Assembly (NCBI RefSeq): GCF_000754265.1
Contig: NZ_CP008985.1
Span: 434,001-498,000, forward strand
Source: Candidatus Palibaumannia cicadellinicola
Lineage (GTDB): Bacteria; Pseudomonadota; Gammaproteobacteria; Enterobacterales; Enterobacteriaceae
Length of the DNA: 64,000 nucleotides
Direction of reading: 5' to 3'
Shown: piece after piece, positions 20,478 through 34,168 of the stretch
Layout of the letters: each line of letters opens with the position of its first letter
Position numbering within the stretch: the first letter of the stretch is position 1
The notes under the pieces: model-generated
Seen by the model: the letters and a program-made list of their open reading frames with translations, nothing else
Database searches by the model: none
Told to the model about the DNA's origin: nothing
Position numbers and translations under genes: made by a program

Positions 20478-21938
20478 ATGTTAGATAAAACTACTCAGCA
20501 GCAGAAAAGTAACGGTCTACATCGTGAACTCAAAACTCGTCATCTGACAATGATCGCTATCGGTGGTTCTATTGGCACAGGATTATTTGTTGCCTCAGGT
20601 GCCTCGATATCCCAGGCTGGTCCTGGCGGCGCGTTACTGTCGTACATGCTGATTGGTCTAATGGTTTATTTTGTAATGACTAGTTTAGGTGAGTTAGCTG
20701 CTTATATGCCTGTATCTGGTTCGTTTGCTACTTATGGCACGCTCTATGTAGAAGAAGGTTTTGGTTTTGCACTTGGCTGGAACTATTGGTACAACTGGGC
20801 GATAACTATTGCGGTTGATCTAGTGGCGGCACAAATAGTAATGAGTTACTGGTTTACTACCATACCAGGTTGGATCTGGAGTATCTTATTTTTAAGTATA
20901 ATATTCATACTCAATGTTGTTTCAGTAAAATGTTTCGGTGAAGCCGAATACTGTTTCTCGTTGATCAAAGTAGCTACAGTTGTGATTTTTATCATAGTTG
21001 GTGTGCTAATGATAATCGGTATCCTTCGTGGAGGAGCGCCAGCTTGTTGGCATAACTGGCAGGTAGGTGAGGCACCGTTCGCAGGTGGTTTAGCTGCGAT
21101 AATAGATGTAGCGATGATCGTTGGTTTCTCCTTTCAAGGCACAGAACTTATTGGTATTGCAGCTGGTGAGTCGGCTGACCCTAGAACTCACATTCCACGT
21201 GCAATGCAGCAAGTGTTCTGGCGTATTCTATTATTTTATGTACTATCAATATTAATTATTAGCCTTCTCATTCCATATACTAGTCCGGCTTTATTGCATC
21301 ATAATATAAACAACATCACTGTTAGCCCATTCACTTTAGTATTCCGTAACGCTGGGCAACTTTCTGCGGCCGCTATAATGAATAGTGTAATTCTTGCTGC
21401 AGTTTTATCGGCTGGCAATTCAGGAATGTATGCCTCTACGCGTATGCTCTACACTCTCGCGCTAGAAGGTAAGGCTCCTAAAATGTTTGCGCATTTGTCT
21501 AAAGGGGGTGTACCGTGCAACGCGCTGTACATGACGACTATCGTGGCGGCTTTGTGTTTTCTGTCATCGATATATAGTCATCAAAAAGTATATTTGTGGC
21601 TGCTTAATACTTCTGGTACTACTGGTTTCATTGCTTGGTTGGGTATTGCTATTAGTCATTATCGTTTCCGCCGCGGTTTTCAAAAACAAGGATGTAGCTT
21701 AGAAAAATTACCCTATCGCGCTGGATGGTTTCCGCTAGGACCAGTGTTTGCTTTTATTTTATGCCTAGTTATTATCCTCGGCCAAGATTACAGAATGTTT
21801 CTAGCAGATAGTATTGATTGGAATGACGTAGTAGTGAGTTATATTGGTATTCCATTATTTCTTTTGATTTGGTTGAGTTATAAATGTTATCGCGGTAGCA
21901 GCTTCGTCCGCTATGAAGAGATGATGTTTCCAAAATAG
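20478..21938 (+). CDS. lysP: Lysine-specific permease (APC superfamily)
   Basis: This 486-residue inner-membrane transporter has about twelve hydrophobic segments and the amino-acid permease signature near the start (RHLTMIAIGGSIGTGLF). The sequence follows E. coli LysP (489 residues) through the last segment, so lysine-proton symport is the best call. No lysine biosynthetic gene is visible in the window. Importing lysine would fit an endosymbiont living with a partner or host that supplies it, which is inference. In E. coli lysP also lies near nfo and folE. Confidence 0.88.
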   Translation: MLDKTTQQQKSNGLHRELKTRHLTMIAIGGSIGTGLFVASGASISQAGPGGALLSYMLIGLMVYFVMTSLGELAAYMPVSGSFATYGTLYVEEGFGFALGWNYWYNWAITIAVDLVAAQIVMSYWFTTIPGWIWSILFLSIIFILNVVSVKCFGEAEYCFSLIKVATVVIFIIVGVLMIIGILRGGAPACWHNWQVGEAPFAGGLAAIIDVAMIVGFSFQGTELIGIAAGESADPRTHIPRAMQQVFWRILLFYVLSILIISLLIPYTSPALLHHNINNITVSPFTLVFRNAGQLSAAAIMNSVILAAVLSAGNSGMYASTRMLYTLALEGKAPKMFAHLSKGGVPCNALYMTTIVAALCFLSSIYSHQKVYLWLLNTSGTTGFIAWLGIAISHYRFRRGFQKQGCSLEKLPYRAGWFPLGPVFAFILCLVIILGQDYRMFLADSIDWNDVVVSYIGIPLFLLIWLSYKCYRGSSFVRYEEMMFPK

Positions 21939-22023
21939 CTAACTAGCTCATTACTCATTATAATTTATTATTAATGTATTTTATTACATAGCTATGAATA
22001 ATAGTAACGAGATTATAGTTTCG

Positions 22024-22029
22024 TATAAT
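22024..22029 (+). promoter_or_regulatory. Candidate -10 element for folE
   Basis: A consensus TATAAT hexamer lies 27 bases before the folE start, followed by a good ribosome-binding site (CTGGAG). I see no convincing -35 at normal spacing and no extended TG. The assignment rests on the hexamer and its position only. Confidence 0.35.
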
Positions 22030-22055
22030 TTTATTGCCTGCTGGAGAAAAATTAC

Positions 22056-22718
22056 ATGGTAACGCTGACAAAAGAAGCATCCATGGTACGTCAGGCTTTA
22101 CTGACACATGGACTAGAACCACTTCTTCGGGGGGCTATGCTAAATAGAGAAGTACGTAAACGCCGTATTACTAAACACATTAAGAAAATCATGACGCTAC
22201 TTAACCTCAATCTAGCCGATGACAGCCTAGCGAAAACACCACATCGTATCGCAAACATGTATATGGACGAAATATTTTCTGGCTTAGATTATTCTAATTT
22301 TCCCAAAATTACTGTTATATCTAATAAAATGAAAGTTGATGAAATGGTAACAGTACGTGATATAACTATAACGAGTACTTGTGAGCATCACTTTTTGATG
22401 ATAGATGGTAAAGCTACCGTTTCTTATATTCCCAAAAATAGCGTCATAGGTTTATCTAAAATTAATCGTATCGTACGATTTTTTGCCCAGCGTCCGCAAG
22501 TTCAAGAGCGACTCACTCAGCAAATTTTATTAGCGTTACAAACTATACTAAACACTAATAATGTAGCAGTATCTATTTATGCAATCCATTATTGCGTAAA
22601 AGCGCGCGGTATTTGTGACTCTACTAGTGCTACTACTACTACTTCATTAGGAGGACTTTTCAAATCTAGCCAAAATACTCGTCAGGAATTTTTACGTACT
22701 ATCACACATCATCGATAA
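22056..22718 (+). CDS. folE: GTP cyclohydrolase I
   Basis: A 220-residue homodecameric enzyme that turns GTP into dihydroneopterin triphosphate, the first step of folate synthesis. The zinc ligands appear in STCEHHF and HYCVKARG, and the [12 protein letters not shown] and [10 protein letters not shown] motifs are intact. Length equals E. coli FolE (222). Together with pabC at the right edge it indicates that the folate pathway is at least partly kept. It is convergent with dcd. Confidence 0.96.
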   Translation: MVTLTKEASMVRQALLTHGLEPLLRGAMLNREVRKRRITKHIKKIMTLLNLNLADDSLAKTPHRIANMYMDEIFSGLDYSNFPKITVISNKMKVDEMVTVRDITITSTCEHHFLMIDGKATVSYIPKNSVIGLSKINRIVRFFAQRPQVQERLTQQILLALQTILNTNNVAVSIYAIHYCVKARGICDSTSATTTTSLGGLFKSSQNTRQEFLRTITHHR

Positions 22719-22742
22719 TCGATAAAGGTAGCCGCTGCTGAT

Positions 22743-23324
22743 TTAATCTTGATCTATTCTACTAGCGACTGCTCCCTGTTGATCACAGTATTTAGCACTA
22801 TAACGCCGGTTATAGGGACGTACTGCTGATCCACTCAGTAGTTCGAAACTGAGGGCAGCTATCTGCATACCCGGACGGAGAACCAGCGGTAATTTACCAG
22901 AATTGTAACACTCTAACACTATTTGTCCTTTCCAGCCAGGATCAATGCGGTGTGCTGTCACATGCACCATTAGTCCCAGTCGGGCCAAAGATGAACGACC
23001 ATCTAGCCAGCCAACCAAGTTGGCTGGCAACGCGATTGACTCCATGGTTACCGCTAGCGCTAGCTCTCCAGGATGAAGAAAAAATGCCTCGTTTTTTGTT
23101 AACTTAATTTCATCACTCATGATTCTATTCAGTGCCGCGGTGATTTTATTTTTAGGTCCACTTAAGTCAATAAATGCTGCAGTATGACCGCAAAATACCC
23201 TAAATTTATTACCTAAAAGCACATCTACCGTTGCCCCGTTAATTCTATTTATCGGTGGACGTGGGAGAATCTCTAGTCTGCCTTCATCCAACCATTGTTC
23301 AATATCACGGTCACACAATCTCAT
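22743..23324 (-). CDS. dcd: dCTP deaminase
   Basis: A 193-residue trimeric enzyme that deaminates dCTP to dUTP, the main route toward dTMP in enteric bacteria. The [12 protein letters not shown] segment and the [14 protein letters not shown] segment with the catalytic glutamate are present. Length is identical to E. coli Dcd. It works upstream of thymidylate kinase, also encoded here. Confidence 0.96.
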   Translation of the reverse strand: MRLCDRDIEQWLDEGRLEILPRPPINRINGATVDVLLGNKFRVFCGHTAAFIDLSGPKNKITAALNRIMSDEIKLTKNEAFFLHPGELALAVTMESIALPANLVGWLDGRSSLARLGLMVHVTAHRIDPGWKGQIVLECYNSGKLPLVLRPGMQIAALSFELLSGSAVRPYNRRYSAKYCDQQGAVASRIDQD

Positions 23325-23464
23325 AATTTATATTCTCCATGAATAAGAGCATTGATTACTCATTAAGATTAGTACCGCTATCTAGCTTCTATTGTTGTCT
23401 TAATTCACTTCACTAGATTACTAAAGTAATTTTTACGTTATTTGAACGCTTTGGAGAGAGTAAG

Positions 23465-23542
23465 ATGTTGACTGGTTTACTTAGAGCATCGCTATCGGTT
23501 ACCATTATATGTACGTTTTATGTGAAACAACAGACTATTTGA
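23465..23542 (+). CDS. Small ORF with strong ribosome-binding site just upstream of metG
   Basis: The 25-codon frame starts with ATG six bases after GGAGAG (23453-23458), the only good Shine-Dalgarno sequence in this region. It ends with TGA two bases before the metG ATG. The predicted peptide is short and mildly hydrophobic, with no similarity I recognise. metG itself has no visible Shine-Dalgarno, so the small frame may deliver ribosomes to metG by translational coupling. It could also be a chance frame. It is in a different frame from metG, so it is not an N-terminal extension. Confidence 0.4.
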   Translation: MLTGLLRASLSVTIICTFYVKQQTI

Positions 23543-23544
23543 CT

Positions 23545-25212
23545 ATGAGAAAAATAGCGCAAAAAATATTGGTTACCTGTGCATTACCTTATGCTAATGG
23601 TTCTATTCATCTAGGCCATATGCTAGAACATATTCAAGCTGATATTTGGGTACGTTATCAGCGGATGCGTGGTAAGCAAGTTTATTTCATTTGTGCCGAT
23701 GATACTCATGGAACGCCAATTATGCTTAAAGCAAAGCAGTTAAATGTTACGCCGGAAGCTATGATTAATGAAATCAACCAAGAGCATCAGATAGATTTAA
23801 CTAACTTTGGAATTAGCTACGATAACTATCACTCAACCCATAGCGATGAGAATCGGGAATTATCTATTATTATCTATAACCGGCTGAAAGAAAACGGCTT
23901 TATTAAGAAGCGTACTATTGTCCAGTTATATGATCCAAAACAGGGTATGTTTTTACCTGACCGTTTCGTGAAAGGTAGTTGTCCCAAATGTCAGTCGCCA
24001 GATCAATATGGTGATAACTGCGAACTTTGTGGCGCCACTTATAATCCAACGGACCTTATTAATCCAAAGTCAACATTATCTGGCGTAACACCAGTTATGT
24101 CAGAGTCAGAGCATTTTTTCTTTGATTTGCCGTTTTTTAGCGAAATGTTACGCGCATGGACCCGTTCCGGTAGCCTGCAAGAACAGGTAGCTAACAAAAT
24201 GCAGGAATGGTTTGATCTAGGTTTGCAGCAATGGGACATTTCCCGCGACGCACCCTATTTTGGTTTTGAAATCCCAGACGCACCAGGTAAATATTTCTAT
24301 GTTTGGCTGGATGCGCCTATTGGCTATATGAGCGCATTTAAAAATATGAGCTATAAACGTAAGGATATTATTTTTGATGAGTTTTGGCACGTTGATTCCA
24401 AAGCTGACTTGTATCACTTTATCGGCAAAGACATTGCGTATTTTCACGGTATTTTCTGGCCAGCTATGCTAGAAGGTAGTCATTTTCGTAAACCTACTAA
24501 TTTATTTGTGCATGGTTATGTGACGGTCAACGGTACTAAAATGTCGAAATCACGTGGTACGTTTATCAAAGCTAGTACTTATTTAGCTCATTTAGATGCT
24601 GGTTACCTACGTTATTATTATGCTGCAAAACTATCATCGCGGATTGATGATATCGATCTTAACCTGGACGATTTCATTAATAAAGTCAATGCTGACATTG
24701 TTAATAAAGTGATAAATCTGGCTTCACGAAATGCAGGCTTTATCACTCAGCTTTTTGATAGTAAGCTTTCCGCTATACTCGCAGATCCGCTTCTATATGA
24801 TACTTTTGTGACCGCTTCAGTATCTATTGGAGAAGCATTTAATAACCGCGAAACTAGCCGTGCGATTCGTGAAATTATGGTATTAGCAGATCGCGCGAAC
24901 TGCTATGTTAATGCACAAGAGCCCTGGGTAGTTGCCAGGGATAAATACCGTCAGCAAGATCTACATAATATTTGCTCTATGGGTATTAATTTATTCCGTT
25001 TACTGATGATTTATCTACAACCCGTTTTACCGGCTTTAGCCCAACGATCGGAGGAATTTTTGAATACGCAGCTTAATTGGGAATCAATTATTGTACCGCT
25101 GACTAATCATAGGATTCATCCATTTAAAACTTTACTCAGGCGTATAACAAAAAGTCAGGTCAAAGCAATGGTAGATGCTGCCCGTCAATCAGCTATACCA
25201 CCCTATGATTAG
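23545..25212 (+). CDS. metG: Methionyl-tRNA synthetase, lacking the C-terminal tRNA-binding domain
   Basis: The 555-residue class I synthetase attaches methionine to tRNA-Met. The HIGH-type motif appears as SIHLGH, the zinc-knuckle cysteines as CPKC and CELC, and the KMSKS motif as KMSKSRG. I start at the ATG at 23545 (MRKIAQKIL), which aligns with E. coli residue 1. An in-frame ATG at 23509 adds twelve residues with no counterpart. The frame ends after the anticodon-binding helical domain, about 120 residues shorter than E. coli MetG (677). The missing part is the EMAP-like dimerisation domain, which is not essential for catalysis. Confidence 0.95.
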   Translation: MRKIAQKILVTCALPYANGSIHLGHMLEHIQADIWVRYQRMRGKQVYFICADDTHGTPIMLKAKQLNVTPEAMINEINQEHQIDLTNFGISYDNYHSTHSDENRELSIIIYNRLKENGFIKKRTIVQLYDPKQGMFLPDRFVKGSCPKCQSPDQYGDNCELCGATYNPTDLINPKSTLSGVTPVMSESEHFFFDLPFFSEMLRAWTRSGSLQEQVANKMQEWFDLGLQQWDISRDAPYFGFEIPDAPGKYFYVWLDAPIGYMSAFKNMSYKRKDIIFDEFWHVDSKADLYHFIGKDIAYFHGIFWPAMLEGSHFRKPTNLFVHGYVTVNGTKMSKSRGTFIKASTYLAHLDAGYLRYYYAAKLSSRIDDIDLNLDDFINKVNADIVNKVINLASRNAGFITQLFDSKLSAILADPLLYDTFVTASVSIGEAFNNRETSRAIREIMVLADRANCYVNAQEPWVVARDKYRQQDLHNICSMGINLFRLLMIYLQPVLPALAQRSEEFLNTQLNWESIIVPLTNHRIHPFKTLLRRITKSQVKAMVDAARQSAIPPYD

Positions 25213-25248
25213 TTTATCACTGGCTGAGCTTAGGATAAATTCGTTAGC

Positions 25249-26652
25249 TCAAAGCCATTCGGTATGAAAGATACCATCCTTATCGGTACGTTTATAAGTA
25301 TGTGCGCCAAAGTAATCACGCTGTGCTTGAATTAGGTTTGCGGGTAACATGATAGAACGATAGCTATCATAGTAGGTGATAGCAGCAGATAAGGTCGGAA
25401 CTGGAATACCATGCTTAATAGCATGTCCGACCACGCTACGTAGAGCCTGCTGATAGTCATTAGCGATAGCTTGAAAATAAGGTGACAACAAAAGATTAGT
25501 AATGAAGGGATCTTCACTGTAGACATCGGTGATATTCTGCAATAACTGGGCACGGATAATACATCCTGAGCGAAATATTTTCGCAATCTCACCATAATTC
25601 AGATTCCATTGGTATTTTTCTGACGCAGCTTTTAACTGCGAGAAACCCTGAGCATAAGATATTATCTTACCGAGATAGAGTGCACGCCGTATATTTTCAA
25701 TAAACGCTACTTTATCACCGCTAAAGTTTGTTATATTAGGACCGGTAAGTATTTGACTAGCTGTAACCCGCTGTTGTTTTAACGACGATAAGTAGCGAGC
25801 GAAGACTGCTGCGGTAATGAGGTTTAGTGGTTCTCCTAGATCTAGCGCACTCTGGCTAGTCCATTTACCTGTTCCTTTGTTATCAGCTTCATCTAAAATA
25901 ACATCGATGAGGTAGTTCCCTTCTGTGTCTTTCTTGGTTAAAACGTCTTTAGTTATACTAATAAGATAACTATTTAACTCACCTTGGTTCCACTCATCGA
26001 AAAGACTAGCTAGTTCATTATTATTCATACCAAGCACGCTTTTTAGTAACGCATAGGTTTCTGCTATTAGTTGCATATCACCATATTCAATACCATTATG
26101 TACCATTTTAACATAGTGACCAGCACCGTCAGGACCAATATAGGCAACGCATGCCTCGTTGTTGGCGCGTGCTGCAATTGTCTTTAGAATTGGTGCTATG
26201 AGATCATAAGCGTGTTTTTGACCTCCAGGCATAATGGAGGGTCCTTTAAGTGCGCCTTCTTCGCCTCCGGAAACACCAGTACCTATGAAGTAAAAACTAT
26301 CTTTTGATAGTTCTTGATTACGACGTATAGTATCTTGATAAAAAGTGTTACCACCATCAATAAGAATATCTCCTTTCTCTAGAAAAGGTTTTAGCAAATT
26401 AATCATTTGATCTGTTGCTTCCCCTGCCTTTACCATCAACCAGATACGACGTGGTTTTTCTAGTGAATTAACAAAGTCTTCGACCGAGTAATAAGGTACT
26501 AACTTTCTCCTAGAGTATTCAGCGATAAACTGGTCTGTTTTTTCTCGTGATCGATTAAAAATCGATACACGATAACCGTGTGTTTCCATATTAAGCGCTA
26601 AATTGCGTCCCATTACCGCCATACCAACTATACCTATCTGTTCTGTGGGCAT
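25249..26652 (-). CDS. gnd: 6-phosphogluconate dehydrogenase, decarboxylating
   Basis: A 467-residue cytoplasmic enzyme of the oxidative pentose phosphate pathway, yielding ribulose 5-phosphate, CO2 and NADPH. The Rossmann motif [12 protein letters not shown] is at residues 10-21. The substrate signature GVSGGEEGA and the catalytic lysine in [17 protein letters not shown] are intact. Ribulose 5-phosphate leads to PRPP, the substrate of HisG in the operon upstream. gnd is also near his in E. coli. Confidence 0.97.
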   Translation of the reverse strand: MPTEQIGIVGMAVMGRNLALNMETHGYRVSIFNRSREKTDQFIAEYSRRKLVPYYSVEDFVNSLEKPRRIWLMVKAGEATDQMINLLKPFLEKGDILIDGGNTFYQDTIRRNQELSKDSFYFIGTGVSGGEEGALKGPSIMPGGQKHAYDLIAPILKTIAARANNEACVAYIGPDGAGHYVKMVHNGIEYGDMQLIAETYALLKSVLGMNNNELASLFDEWNQGELNSYLISITKDVLTKKDTEGNYLIDVILDEADNKGTGKWTSQSALDLGEPLNLITAAVFARYLSSLKQQRVTASQILTGPNITNFSGDKVAFIENIRRALYLGKIISYAQGFSQLKAASEKYQWNLNYGEIAKIFRSGCIIRAQLLQNITDVYSEDPFITNLLLSPYFQAIANDYQQALRSVVGHAIKHGIPVPTLSAAITYYDSYRSIMLPANLIQAQRDYFGAHTYKRTDKDGIFHTEWL

Positions 26653-26771
26653 TCACAAACTCCTATTTAATTTATTAAAACGATTCCTACTAATTTAGAC
26701 GATTAAACCTACAAATATTTATCTAGATTTTTATCAATCGAGTTATTTTGGTATAGATGTTTTATCATTAA

Positions 26772-27388
26772 TTAATGAGTTGCCGAAAGGTGACGTTCCC
26801 GTAGTTTAGCGATTACTTTGCTAAAATTTAGAGTTTGATCTAGTAGCAGAACTAGGAGATGATAAACGAGATCAGCAGCTTCGTTAATTAGTTCTTCCTG
26901 ATCTTCCACTGTTCCCGCTAGTGCTGTTTCTAGACCTTCTTCCCCTACTTTCTGGGCAATGCGCTTAGTGCCACTATGATATAATCTAGCAGTATAAGAG
27001 CTTTCAGGATCTGCAAACTGACGTTCTCTAAGTAGCATTTCCAAATGATAAAGGAAAACCCAATCACTAACCGCAGGATGAAAACAACTACGAGTGCCGT
27101 TATGGCAAGTTGGGCCTAGTGGACAAGCTAGTATCAGTAGCGTATCGTTATCGCAGTCTGGATATAAGTTAATCACCTGCAAAAAATTACCTGAACTTTC
27201 TCCTTTAGTCCATAGACGTTGTTTGCTGCGTGAGTAAAAGGTAACATGACTCGTTTGTTCTGTGACTTTCAAAGCATCGGCATTCATATATCCCATCATC
27301 AGTACTTCACCGGACACAGAATGTTGAACAATAGCTGGGATAATGCCGTTAGTTTTCTCCCAATTAAGTCCCTGTAGTTTTTTTTGAG

Positions 27389-27395
<7 letters not shown>
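26772..27395 (-). CDS. hisI: Bifunctional phosphoribosyl-AMP cyclohydrolase / phosphoribosyl-ATP pyrophosphatase
   Basis: The 207-residue bifunctional protein performs the second and third steps of histidine synthesis. The N-terminal cyclohydrolase half (to about residue 115) has the metal-site motifs PDCDNDTLL and CHNGTRSCF. The C-terminal pyrophosphatase half has [11 protein letters not shown] and [12 protein letters not shown]. It is the last gene of the his operon and overlaps hisF by seven bases. The fused form is the enteric arrangement. Confidence 0.97.
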
Positions 27396-28893
<1,498 letters not shown>

Positions 28894-29484
28894 TTACATC
28901 TCCAGAAAGTTTTTGAGTAGTTGTCGGCCAACAGTACCAGAGCGCTCGGGATGAAATTGCACACCAAAGAAGTTATCCTGTGCTACCGCAGCGGTGAAGG
29001 GTTCACCATAGTTAGTTTGAGCTATGGTTGCGTCGCATGGCAGCATAGCGTAACCATGTACGAAGTAAAAGTAGCTATTTTCCGGAATGTCACGAAAGAG
29101 GCAATGGTTCACTTTTTGTGTCACCTGATTCCAACCCATATGCGGCCAAGGCAGGTTAACATGATTAATTCTTTTAACAGGAGCTTTGATGATCCCGAGT
29201 GTTGTTACACCACCAGTTTCATCACTACTGCTACCCAGCAACTGCATACCTAGGCAAATACCTAGTATTGGCTGAGTAATCACCTGAACTAAATCGATCA
29301 GCTTACTATTGTACAACTGCTTCATAGCAGCCTGCGCTGTACCTACACCAGGTAAAAATAACTTATTAGCCTGTAAAACTATATTAGCGTCATGACTAAC
29401 CTCAGGCTGATAACCTAAACGACGTATAGCAGCGGTGACTGATAACATATTAGCACAACAAGTATCAATAATTACTACCTTCAT
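28894..29484 (-). CDS. hisH: Imidazole glycerol phosphate synthase, glutaminase subunit
   Basis: A 196-residue class I glutamine amidotransferase supplying ammonia to HisF. The nucleophilic cysteine is in [10 protein letters not shown] (about C77), and the His-Glu pair is in VQFHPERS near residue 178. Length equals E. coli HisH. The start overlaps the hisB stop by one base. Confidence 0.97.
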   Translation of the reverse strand: MKVVIIDTCCANMLSVTAAIRRLGYQPEVSHDANIVLQANKLFLPGVGTAQAAMKQLYNSKLIDLVQVITQPILGICLGMQLLGSSSDETGGVTTLGIIKAPVKRINHVNLPWPHMGWNQVTQKVNHCLFRDIPENSYFYFVHGYAMLPCDATIAQTNYGEPFTAAVAQDNFFGVQFHPERSGTVGRQLLKNFLEM

Positions 29485-30551
29485 TACAGCACTCCTTTTG
29501 AGCTAGGTAGTGTATCGCCATCCACGTGTATGGCCTGACGTAGAGCACGCCCGAACACTTTGAACAGACTTTCTACTCGGTGATGGTCATTTTTACCTTT
29601 CGTGCGCAAATGTAGTGTACAGGCCATAGTGTAGGATAGTGAGCGGAAAAAATGCTCAACCATTTCGGTACTCATATCTCCTATCCTTTGATAAGTATAT
29701 TCAGCCTTATATTCCAGGTGCGGCCTGCCAGAGATATCCAACGTACAGCGTGCTAAGCATTCGTCCATCGGTAGCATAAAACCAAAACGATTAATGCCAT
29801 GTTTATTTCCTAGCCCTTTTTTAAGTGCTTCGCCAAGCGCAAGTGCAGTATCTTCAACAGTATGGTGATCATCAATGTGTAAGTCACCCCCTACTTTGAT
29901 TTTCATACGTAATCCTCCGTGGGTCGCGATCTGGTCTAGCATGTGATCAAAAAAACCAATGCCGGTATTAATCTGACTATTACCTTCCCTATCTAGCCAT
30001 ACCTCGACATCTGTGGAGGTTTCCCGAGTAATGCGTTTCACATGAGCATGCCGATCACGGCGGGTTAATTGATCACATATTACTTGCCAGTTCAGAAGAT
30101 CGCGTTGATAACGACAGCTCTTAATACCCATATTATATGCTAGGGTGATATCAGTTTCTCTATCACCGATAACATAGCTGTTAGCCTTATCTAACATGTC
30201 GCCTATCAACCAGGGCGCTACTAGTGCCATCCCTGGTTTTCGGCAATCACACTGATCAATAGGCATATGGGGGCAAATTAAAACTTGATCGAAATAGATC
30301 CCCTGAGAGTTAAAGATCTGCATCATAAAATTATGCGGACCATCGAAATCTTCTTTCGGAAAACGAGAAGTACCTAGACCATCCTGGTTAGTTATCATCA
30401 CTAATTTGAAGTCAGCTTTTTGTAACATTAGTAGTGCAACTATGACGTATGGCTCTAGTGCTAGCTTTTCTATTCGATCGACTTGAAAATTATCAGGTGG
30501 TTCGCTTATAAGAGTCCCATCTCTATCTATAAATAAAACTTTCTGACTCAC
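29484..30551 (-). CDS. hisB: Bifunctional histidinol-phosphatase / imidazoleglycerol-phosphate dehydratase
   Basis: The 355-residue bifunctional protein carries a HAD-type phosphatase domain first, with the FIDRDGT nucleophile motif near residue 10 and a CDCRKP zinc loop. From about residue 167 the dehydratase domain follows, with the metal-binding [15 protein letters not shown] and [14 protein letters not shown] motifs. The fusion is typical of enteric bacteria. It lies 15 bases after hisC. Confidence 0.97.
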   Translation of the reverse strand: MSQKVLFIDRDGTLISEPPDNFQVDRIEKLALEPYVIVALLMLQKADFKLVMITNQDGLGTSRFPKEDFDGPHNFMMQIFNSQGIYFDQVLICPHMPIDQCDCRKPGMALVAPWLIGDMLDKANSYVIGDRETDITLAYNMGIKSCRYQRDLLNWQVICDQLTRRDRHAHVKRITRETSTDVEVWLDREGNSQINTGIGFFDHMLDQIATHGGLRMKIKVGGDLHIDDHHTVEDTALALGEALKKGLGNKHGINRFGFMLPMDECLARCTLDISGRPHLEYKAEYTYQRIGDMSTEMVEHFFRSLSYTMACTLHLRTKGKNDHHRVESLFKVFGRALRQAIHVDGDTLPSSKGVL

Positions 30552-30566
30552 AGCTACTACTCCTTG

Positions 30567-32962
<2,396 letters not shown>

Positions 32963-32966
32963 TGCT

Positions 32967-33866
32967 TTACTCCATCATCTTTTCAATTGGCAACACTAGA
33001 ATAGAACGGGCACCTAAGGCTTTTAAGTTTTCCATTGTTTCCCAGAATAGGGTTTCGCGGCTGACCATATGCATAGCTACCAGATTCTGGTCGCTAGCTA
33101 ATGGTAGTACGGTAGGACGCTCAGCTCCAGGTAGTAGACTGATAATATTATCGAGTCGTTCGGTTGGTGCGTGCATCATGATATATTTTGACTCACGTGC
33201 TTGAATGACCCCCTGAATACGGATCATTAACTTATCGACCAGTGCTTGTTTCGTAATTGACAGCTCTCCATCACGTTGAATCAAACAAGCTTTCGAGCGA
33301 TAAATTACCTCAACTTCGCGCAAACCGTTTGCTTCAAGTGTAGCACCAGTTGAAACTAAATCGCATATAGCATCCGCTAAACCAGCGCGAGGGGCTACTT
33401 CTACCGAACCGTTTAACAAACAAGATTTGAAATTAATACCTAGTTTATCGAGGTATTGTTTGAGTAGATGGGGGTAAGAAGTAGCGATACGTTTACCTTG
33501 CAGACATATGGGCCCGTTCCACGCCTTATCCAAAGGTAAGGCAATCGATAGCCTGCATCCACCAAAATCTAATCTACGCAGAATCACATAGCGGGGATCT
33601 TCGCCTTGAGCCCGACGAGCAAGTAGCTCTTCTTCTAGGACATTATCACCTATAATTCCTAAATCTACTACGCTGTCCAATACTAGGCCCGGAATATCAT
33701 CATCACGTACCCGCATAATATCTATAGGCATATTTTCAGCGAAAGCTAACAGCCGTTGCTGTTGTAAATTGATTTTAATCCCGCATTGCTCTAGTAATTG
33801 TTGAGATTCTTTGCTGAGTCTGCCAGATTTCTGCATTGCTATCCGTAATCGTGATTTGTCCAACAT
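32967..33866 (-). CDS. hisG: ATP phosphoribosyltransferase
   Basis: The 299-residue enzyme condenses ATP with PRPP, the committed and normally histidine-inhibited step. It is the long, self-regulated form, with a C-terminal regulatory ACT-like domain from about residue 225 to the [11 protein letters not shown] end, identical in length to E. coli. The PRPP-binding [14 protein letters not shown] motif is present. It is the first gene of the operon, downstream of the attenuator. An intact regulatory domain suggests feedback inhibition could persist even if attenuation is weakened. Confidence 0.97.
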   Translation of the reverse strand: MLDKSRLRIAMQKSGRLSKESQQLLEQCGIKINLQQQRLLAFAENMPIDIMRVRDDDIPGLVLDSVVDLGIIGDNVLEEELLARRAQGEDPRYVILRRLDFGGCRLSIALPLDKAWNGPICLQGKRIATSYPHLLKQYLDKLGINFKSCLLNGSVEVAPRAGLADAICDLVSTGATLEANGLREVEVIYRSKACLIQRDGELSITKQALVDKLMIRIQGVIQARESKYIMMHAPTERLDNIISLLPGAERPTVLPLASDQNLVAMHMVSRETLFWETMENLKALGARSILVLPIEKMME

Positions 33867-33905
33867 GATGTCCTCTGCCCTAAGTAAATAATTGACTACT
33901 ACTGC

Positions 33906-33936
33906 AAAAAAAAACCTCGGAAGACTTCTTCCGAGG
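33906..33936 (-). terminator. his attenuator terminator
   Basis: Minus-strand transcription would form a nine-pair hairpin, CCTCGGAAG against CTTCCGAGG (33915-33923 with 33928-33936) with a four-base loop, followed by nine uridines (33906-33914). It corresponds in place and sequence to the terminator of the E. coli his leader. It lies 40 bases before the hisG start, so it terminates the operon unless an antiterminator forms. Confidence 0.9.
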
Positions 33937-33959
33937 GCTTTTTCTTATGCTGTGGGCCA

Positions 33960-33983
33960 CTGGAAGAGAGAAATGTCTTCCAG
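33960..33983 (-). promoter_or_regulatory. his leader pausing/antitermination hairpin
   Basis: The minus strand reads CTGGAAGA, an eight-base loop, then TCTTCCAG, an eight-pair perfect hairpin. The adjoining bases match the E. coli his leader closely. The downstream arm can also pair with terminator sequence because both contain the CTTCC/GGAAG core, which is how the alternative structures work in the enteric leader. Confidence 0.8.
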
Positions 33984-34001
33984 TACCTATCGCCTGAAAG
34001 A

Positions 34002-34049
34002 CTAATCAGGTTTATGGTGATAATATATATTTATTATAATATTGTGCAT
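34002..34049 (-). CDS. hisL: Degenerate his operon leader peptide
   Basis: A 15-codon frame with ATG at 34049, a GGAAG ribosome-binding site five bases upstream, and a TAG stop located as in E. coli hisL. The peptide is MHNIIINIYYHHKPD. The E. coli peptide carries seven consecutive histidines before PD; here only two remain, followed by lysine. The tyrosine codons (TAT) just before them differ from histidine CAT by one C-to-T change. The position, the length and the downstream RNA hairpins make the identity secure, but the control run looks eroded. Confidence 0.8.
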   Translation of the reverse strand: MHNIIINIYYHHKPD

Positions 34050-34098
34050 TATTTCTTCCAAAAGTAGTTTTATTAAACTATCAGTAAACGTGTTATTT

Positions 34099-34127
34099 AA
34101 CCTAACGATGTTTAGTGCAGAGTGCAA
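34099..34127 (-). promoter_or_regulatory. Candidate his operon promoter
   Basis: On the minus strand TTGCAC (34122-34127) and TAGGTT (34099-34104) are separated by 17 bases, and the expected start is about 40 bases before the leader peptide. From memory the enteric his promoter has a similarly poor -10, which makes it dependent on ppGpp. The element overlaps the region just before the divergent yeeZ start. Confidence 0.5.
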
Positions 34128-34168
34128 CACTTTTTTGTACTAATTTATACTTATTAGGTGCAAGTAGA

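Larger units (their letters stand above)
33867..34168. other. his leader and divergent yeeZ upstream region
   Basis: The whole 302-base spacer is accounted for by the his terminator, the antitermination hairpin, the leader peptide, the promoter and the yeeZ ribosome-binding site (TAGGTG at about 34156). No other gene is seen. Confidence 0.75.

Noticed and set aside
28921..29253. A 110-codon plus-strand frame
   Set aside because: It is antisense to hisH, which is fully conserved.
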